NCBI GenBank assembly: GCA_902766525.1
Contig: CACXDX010000197.1
Coordinates: forward strand, 1 to 9,215
Source of the DNA: an uncultured Bacillota bacterium
Lineage (GTDB): Bacteria; Bacillota; Dehalobacteriia; UBA7702
Direction: 5' to 3'
DNA: 9,215 nt
In this document: positions 6,069 to 9,215 of the stretch, piece after piece
Numbering within the stretch: the stretch's first letter is position 1
Layout of the letters: each line of letters starts with the position of its first letter
Made by a program: the position numbers and the translations under genes
Notes under the pieces: generated by a model
What the model was told of the DNA's origin: nothing
Seen by the model: the letters and a program-made list of their open reading frames with translations, nothing else
Databases searched by the model: none

Positions 6069-7454
6069 TTATTTTACAACGGGAATATAACCCTTTTTCG
6101 TTCCGTGGATCGTATAGCCGTATTCATCATATCGTCGAATTGCTTCGATTATCTTTTCATCGATCAATTCCCCGGCGACAAGCAGAGGAGATCCGGGCGG
6201 GTAGAGATAAAGCGTCTCGGCTGAAACGTATCCCTTACTTTCCTTTAGTGGGAGCATTTCTTTTTTCGCCTTGAAAGCATCGGTTGGGAGCATCATCTGT
6301 TTCCTTTTTTCGAGCTTGATTTCGGGGAAAGATGCTTTCTTTCGAAGCGGCAGTTCTCTGCGCAGATGGGTCACGGATGAAGCGAAGCGGAAGAGATCCT
6401 CTGCGTTGTCGTAGACGGAAGTCAGGGCAAGAACATAGGCGGCAGTACTCATCTCGATTTCGATATGAAAATCGTGAAGGAGTTTTTGACGGAGGTCTCC
6501 GCCGGAATAGCCGTTAAAGCCGAAAACGAGCTTGGAAATATCGTAGCCAAAAATATGCTCGTTATTTTTGAAAAGACAGGTTTCGGCCAATCCCTCAATG
6601 GTTGCGCGAACTTCCGCAAGAGCTTTGAGATAGGGCGGAAACAAAACCGTTCCCTGCTGCTCCATCAGACGCAGACATTCAACGGCTGAGGCGATCAGCA
6701 GATGAGAAGGGCTGGAAGACTGATAGCATTGAAGGGCGAAGCGGAGACGATCCTTGTCTGCGCTGTCGCTTTTGACGTGTAACATGGCTGTCTGTGTCAG
6801 GGCGGGCAGCGTTTTATGCAGACTTTCGACAACGATGTCGGCGCCTTCACTCAAAGCGTCGGCGGGGAAGGCTTCGCAAAAGCGGAAATGTCCGCCGTGA
6901 GCCGCGTCGACGATGAGCACAGCGTGGTGTTTGTGAACGATATCGGCGATGGCACGGATATTGGAAACAACTCCTTCATAAGTCGGAGAAACGATAAAAA
7001 CCGCCTTGGTTTCGGGGTGATGCTCCAGCATGTTTTCGACATTCTTCGGGGAAATGCTCCCGTCGATATGGAGCGGAGAGATTTTCGGGGGTTCAACCCA
7101 AAGGGGGCGAAGTCCCAATATCGTAACGGCATTCAGCGCCGATTTATGACAGTTGCGGGGAAGAAGAATCGTATCATGATGGTCGCATACCGCGGTGATC
7201 GCGCTTAAGATGCCGCAGGAAGAACCGTTGACGAGGATAAAACTCTCATCGCTGCCGCAGAGAGCCGCTGTTTCTTCCATGGCTTCTTTGATGATCCCGG
7301 TTGGATGGTGGAGATCGTCAAGGGCTGTTGTCTCGGTAACGTCGAATTTGGCGATTCCTCCCATATAGCCGTTTTTGCGTTTGTGACCCGGCATATGCAT
7401 GGGAAGTATGTCCGAATTTCCGTATTGGCGAAGCAGATCAAAATAAGAACGCAT
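6069..7454 (-). CDS. Orn/Lys/Arg decarboxylase family PLP enzyme
   Basis: 461 residues, fold-type I PLP enzyme of the Orn/Lys/Arg decarboxylase family as found in Firmicutes (YaaO/SpeA-like). Motifs in order: MPGHKR (21-26), the family hallmark; GSSCGILSAI (77-86), cofactor phosphate region; PRNCHKSALNA (99-109); SPTYEGV (156-162); DAAHGGHF (183-190), with D183 contacting the PLP ring nitrogen; SLHKTLPALTQTA (211-223), with K214 the Schiff-base lysine. The C-terminal domain ends with YPPGSPLL (about 417-424). Expected activity is decarboxylation of a basic amino acid to a polyamine precursor or cadaverine, in the cytoplasm; motifs do not decide the substrate, and some relatives are annotated only as aminotransferase-like. 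The size is at the short end for the Firmicute form. ATG 7454 follows an A/G-rich AAGAAGAAG; scfB ends 25 nt upstream. Confidence 0.9.
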   Translation of the reverse strand: MRSYFDLLRQYGNSDILPMHMPGHKRKNGYMGGIAKFDVTETTALDDLHHPTGIIKEAMEETAALCGSDESFILVNGSSCGILSAITAVCDHHDTILLPRNCHKSALNAVTILGLRPLWVEPPKISPLHIDGSISPKNVENMLEHHPETKAVFIVSPTYEGVVSNIRAIADIVHKHHAVLIVDAAHGGHFRFCEAFPADALSEGADIVVESLHKTLPALTQTAMLHVKSDSADKDRLRFALQCYQSSSPSHLLIASAVECLRLMEQQGTVLFPPYLKALAEVRATIEGLAETCLFKNNEHIFGYDISKLVFGFNGYSGGDLRQKLLHDFHIEIEMSTAAYVLALTSVYDNAEDLFRFASSVTHLRRELPLRKKASFPEIKLEKRKQMMLPTDAFKAKKEMLPLKESKGYVSAETLYLYPPGSPLLVAGELIDEKIIEAIRRYDEYGYTIHGTKKGYIPVVK

Positions 7455-7479
7455 GGTATTCTTCTTCTTTCTTTTTTTA

Positions 7480-8871
7480 TTATACTTCTTTTTCTTTTTC
7501 TTCTCTGCGGTCCCGGGCTTCGCTGACTTTCAGCATGATGGCGTTTTCAATACGGCGGCGATGGAGCTTGCATCCGTATTCATAGACGCCGTCGAGATGT
7601 CCCGTGGCATGAAAGGCATTGGCGACGCATCCGCCGGAGCAGAAAAAGCGGGCGAAACAATCATCGCATTCTTTGTGGGCGTAGACGTTGCAGCTTTTGA
7701 ATTTTCGGCGCAGTGTCTCATTGGTAATGCCCCGATCTACGCTGCCTATGCAAAAACGCGGATCTCCGACAAATTGATGGCACGGATAGAGATCACCCTT
7801 AGGAGTTACCGCCATATATTCGCTGCCGACGCCACAGCCGGAGATACGCTTGATGATGCAGGGGCCGCCCTGAAGATCAAGCATATAGTGGTAGAAAGTA
7901 AAAGGCTTTCCCTCTTTGCGGCGGCAATCCATTTCTTTGCCGAGGGCGTCGTACTGCTCAAGCAAAATCGGCAATTCCTCATCTCCGAGAGCGTAATCTT
8001 CTTCGGGAGCACAGACCACGGGTTCCATGGAGACTTCCGAAAAACCTTCGGCGACCATGTGCAGTATATCCTTAAAGAAGTCCGGGTTATATTTTGTGTA
8101 GGTGCCGCGGATATAATAATTCTTGTTGCCGCGGGCTTCAACGAGTTTTTTGAATTTGGGCAGGATCAGATCGTAGCTGCCTTTTCCGTTGATCGTTTTA
8201 CGGAAGTGATCGTTGACTTCGGGGCGGCCGTCCAAACTCAACACGACATTGCTCATTTCCCTGTTGCAAAAGTCGATCACTTCATCGTCGATCAGCAGAC
8301 CGTTTGTTGTCAGCGTAAAGCGAAAGTTTTTATTGTGTTCTTTTTCCTGAGAACGGGCATAGGCCGTCAAATCTTTCACGACGCCAAAATTGATCAGAGG
8401 TTCCCCTCCGAAAAAGTCAACTTCCAGATTGCGGCGTGTGCCGGAGTGAGCGATCAGAAAATCAAGAGCTTTCTTTCCCGTTTCAAAGGACATCAGCGCT
8501 TGTTCTCCCTTATATTTCCCCTGTCCCGCGAAACAGTAGGTACAGGCCAAATTGCAGCTGTGAGCCACATGAAGACAGAGCGCCTTGATGACGTCGTCCC
8601 TCTTTTTGATATCGTTGGCAACGGAGCGGAAACGGTCCTCGCTGAAAAGCAGCCCTTTTTCGATCAATGTTTCGATGTCGCGGAATATTTCTTCCACGTC
8701 GTCGCCGGAAATATCCTTGTACTTTTTCAGAATTTCATCTTTGATTTGTTCTTTGGGCTTTTTTTCGTAGAGAGCGATAACGTCATAGGCGACTTCATCC
8801 ACGTCGTGGACGGCACCGGAATGGACGTCGAGGACGATATGAAAGCCGTTTTTCTCAAATAAATGTACCAT
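7480..8871 (-). CDS. scfB: Radical SAM/SPASM SCIFF peptide maturase
   Basis: 463 residues. It installs thioether cross-links in the SCIFF precursor encoded just upstream. Residues 1 to about 75 form a PqqD-like RiPP recognition element (MVHLFEKNGFHIVLDVHSGA onward). The radical SAM core has CNLACTYC (C106, C110, C113) binding the SAM-cleaving 4Fe-4S cluster and GGEP (155-158) for SAM. The C-terminal SPASM domain carries Cys at about 338, 346, 364, 374, 394, 402, 405, 411, 415 and 434, including CDDCFARFFCSGGC, enough for two auxiliary clusters. The frame stays open upstream to an ATG at 8958, but that extension crosses a strong hairpin, looks non-protein-like (RKNRRSAVTRGRR) and has no family counterpart. 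ATG 8871 has AAAGGG five bases upstream and gives the family's usual N-terminus. The C-terminus is highly charged. The family assignment is firm, confirmed by the adjacent precursor. Confidence 0.96.
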   Translation of the reverse strand: MVHLFEKNGFHIVLDVHSGAVHDVDEVAYDVIALYEKKPKEQIKDEILKKYKDISGDDVEEIFRDIETLIEKGLLFSEDRFRSVANDIKKRDDVIKALCLHVAHSCNLACTYCFAGQGKYKGEQALMSFETGKKALDFLIAHSGTRRNLEVDFFGGEPLINFGVVKDLTAYARSQEKEHNKNFRFTLTTNGLLIDDEVIDFCNREMSNVVLSLDGRPEVNDHFRKTINGKGSYDLILPKFKKLVEARGNKNYYIRGTYTKYNPDFFKDILHMVAEGFSEVSMEPVVCAPEEDYALGDEELPILLEQYDALGKEMDCRRKEGKPFTFYHYMLDLQGGPCIIKRISGCGVGSEYMAVTPKGDLYPCHQFVGDPRFCIGSVDRGITNETLRRKFKSCNVYAHKECDDCFARFFCSGGCVANAFHATGHLDGVYEYGCKLHRRRIENAIMLKVSEARDRREEKEKEV

Positions 8872-8876
8872 GGTTT

Positions 8877-8882
8877 CCCTTT
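8877..8882 (-). promoter_or_regulatory. Ribosome binding site deciding the scfB start
   Basis: AAAGGG on the minus strand, five bases before ATG 8871. It supports this start over the in-frame ATG at 8958. Confidence 0.8.
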
Positions 8883-8888
8883 CTCGGA

Positions 8889-8933
8889 TAAAACAAAATC
8901 GCCGCCCGCGGGTAACAGCGCTGCGGCGATTTT
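8889..8933 (-). terminator. Intrinsic terminator/attenuator between scfA and scfB
   Basis: A perfect 11-bp stem AAAATCGCCGC/GCGGCGATTTT (8933-8923 with 8905-8895, 17-base loop) is followed on the minus strand by TTTTGTTTTA. It lies between the precursor and maturase genes, so most transcripts probably end here, leaving scfB to read-through or RNA processing. The loop contains further self-complementary bases (AGCGCT, CCGCGG). Confidence 0.85.
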
Positions 8934-8946
8934 TTCTGATGAAAGC

Positions 8947-8999
8947 GATCGGATGCATTTGCCCGAGATATCATTTTGGGCGGACGATTGGATCCGATC
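8947..8999 (-). repeat. Inverted repeat in the scfA-scfB spacer
   Basis: Exact 8-bp arms GATCGGAT (8947-8954) and ATCCGATC (8992-8999) enclose 37 bases, inside which GCCC (8961-8964) can pair with GGGC (8978-8981). No T-run follows, so this is not an intrinsic terminator; it may be a 3' stabilising or processing structure of the scfA mRNA. Confidence 0.5.
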
Positions 9000-9014
9000 T
9001 GAAATCCTTCGGGC

Positions 9015-9167
9015 TTATTCGCAATCTTTAACCTGTTCGCACTGCTGATTGGCAATACCGCAGGAGGTTTTGCAAGCGGATTGGCAGGAAGTCTGACATT
9101 CGCCGCAGCCGCCTTTCAGTGCCGAAGCCGTCAGGTCTCTCGTTTCCAGAGTAGAGATTCTCTTCAT
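9015..9167 (-). CDS. scfA: SCIFF-type ranthipeptide precursor
   Basis: A 50-residue Cys-rich peptide precursor. The leader (1 to about 20, MKRISTLETRDLTASALKGG) is followed by a core that starts CGECQTSCQSACKTSC, the near-invariant SCIFF signature, then GIANQQCEQVKDCE. Cysteines are at 21, 24, 28, 32, 36, 43 and 49: the six family positions plus one extra near the end. In characterised SCIFF peptides the maturase links Cys32 to Thr37 by a thioether; here position 37 is Gly (codon GGT). ATG 9167 is preceded by AAGAAGGT seven bases upstream and the frame ends with TAA at 9015. The gene sits 143 nt upstream of scfB, the normal partner. The mature product's biological role is not established for the family. 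Identification is firm from the signature plus the maturase. Confidence 0.97.
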   Translation of the reverse strand: MKRISTLETRDLTASALKGGCGECQTSCQSACKTSCGIANQQCEQVKDCE

Positions 9168-9208
9168 GATCGTACCTTCTTTCTCTCGCTGTTAAAATCT
9201 GTATTTTT

Positions 9209-9214
9209 ATTATA
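9209..9214 (-). promoter_or_regulatory. -10 box of the scfA promoter
   Basis: TATAAT on the minus strand, 41 bases before the scfA ATG, giving a short leader with a good AAGAAGG. The -35 element would lie outside the window, so only half the promoter can be judged. Confidence 0.6.
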
Positions 9215-9215
9215 C

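Noticed and set aside
7479..7484. TATAAT on the minus strand just before the decarboxylase gene, as a separate promoter
   Set aside because: It overlaps the scfB stop codon in an A/T-rich stretch and the expected -35 position (7502-7507) reads CAGAGA, a poor match. A weak internal promoter is not excluded.
7453..8862. Long open frame on the plus strand opposite scfB (469 codons)
   Set aside because: Antisense shadow: repetitive Phe/Ala/Val-rich translation without motifs, exactly opposite a well-supported radical SAM gene.
8872..8958. Longer scfB reading frame starting at ATG 8958
   Set aside because: The added 29 residues are basic and low in quality, run through the GC-rich terminator hairpin, and have no ribosome binding site; ATG 8871 has AAAGGG and the family's normal N-terminus.

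Overview
The window looks like part of the chromosome of an anaerobic Bacillota (Firmicutes) with moderate G+C. The evidence is a SCIFF peptide with its radical SAM maturase (a pair characteristic of Clostridia and their relatives), a T-box leader, AGGAGG-type ribosome binding sites and consensus sigma-A-type promoters. The genus cannot be fixed from the sequence alone. Every gene I can support lies on the minus strand, so transcription runs from high to low coordinates.

Right-hand half (9215 down to 4619): a -10 box at the window edge precedes scfA (9015-9167), a 50-residue ranthipeptide (SCIFF) precursor. A structured spacer with a strong intrinsic hairpin separates it from scfB (7480-8871), the radical SAM/SPASM maturase with an N-terminal peptide-recognition domain. 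Three more genes follow at gaps of 16-27 nt: an Orn/Lys/Arg-type PLP decarboxylase (6069-7454), a membrane-anchored permuted NlpC/P60 (YiiX-like) cysteine hydrolase (5207-6052), and a small protein with a degenerate HExxH-like motif (4619-5179). The tight spacing suggests co-transcription with scfB.

Middle (4618-4215): a 404-base stretch without a protein gene. It holds a TTGACA-17-TATTAT promoter and a T-box riboswitch with its AGGGTGGTACCGCG motif and terminator.

Left-hand half (4214 down to 1): the T-box controls a two-gene operon. The first gene is a 2-isopropylmalate-synthase-like protein (2799-4214) that has lost its recognisable metal and catalytic residues but keeps a well-preserved C-terminal leucine-sensing domain. 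The second, translationally coupled, is an 827-residue fusion of a sugar-phosphate-isomerase-like TIM barrel with a complete acyl-CoA synthetase (312-2795). A terminator closes the operon, and a new promoter directly abutting it starts an aldo/keto reductase gene cut by the window's left edge.

The most interesting points are: (1) the SCIFF precursor has Gly where the family's characterised Thr thioether acceptor sits, plus a seventh Cys; (2) a LeuA-like protein with a lost active site but intact regulatory domain is paired with an isomerase/acyl-CoA-synthetase fusion under T-box control; (3) a PLP decarboxylase, a membrane cysteine hydrolase and a pseudo-zincin follow the SCIFF genes.
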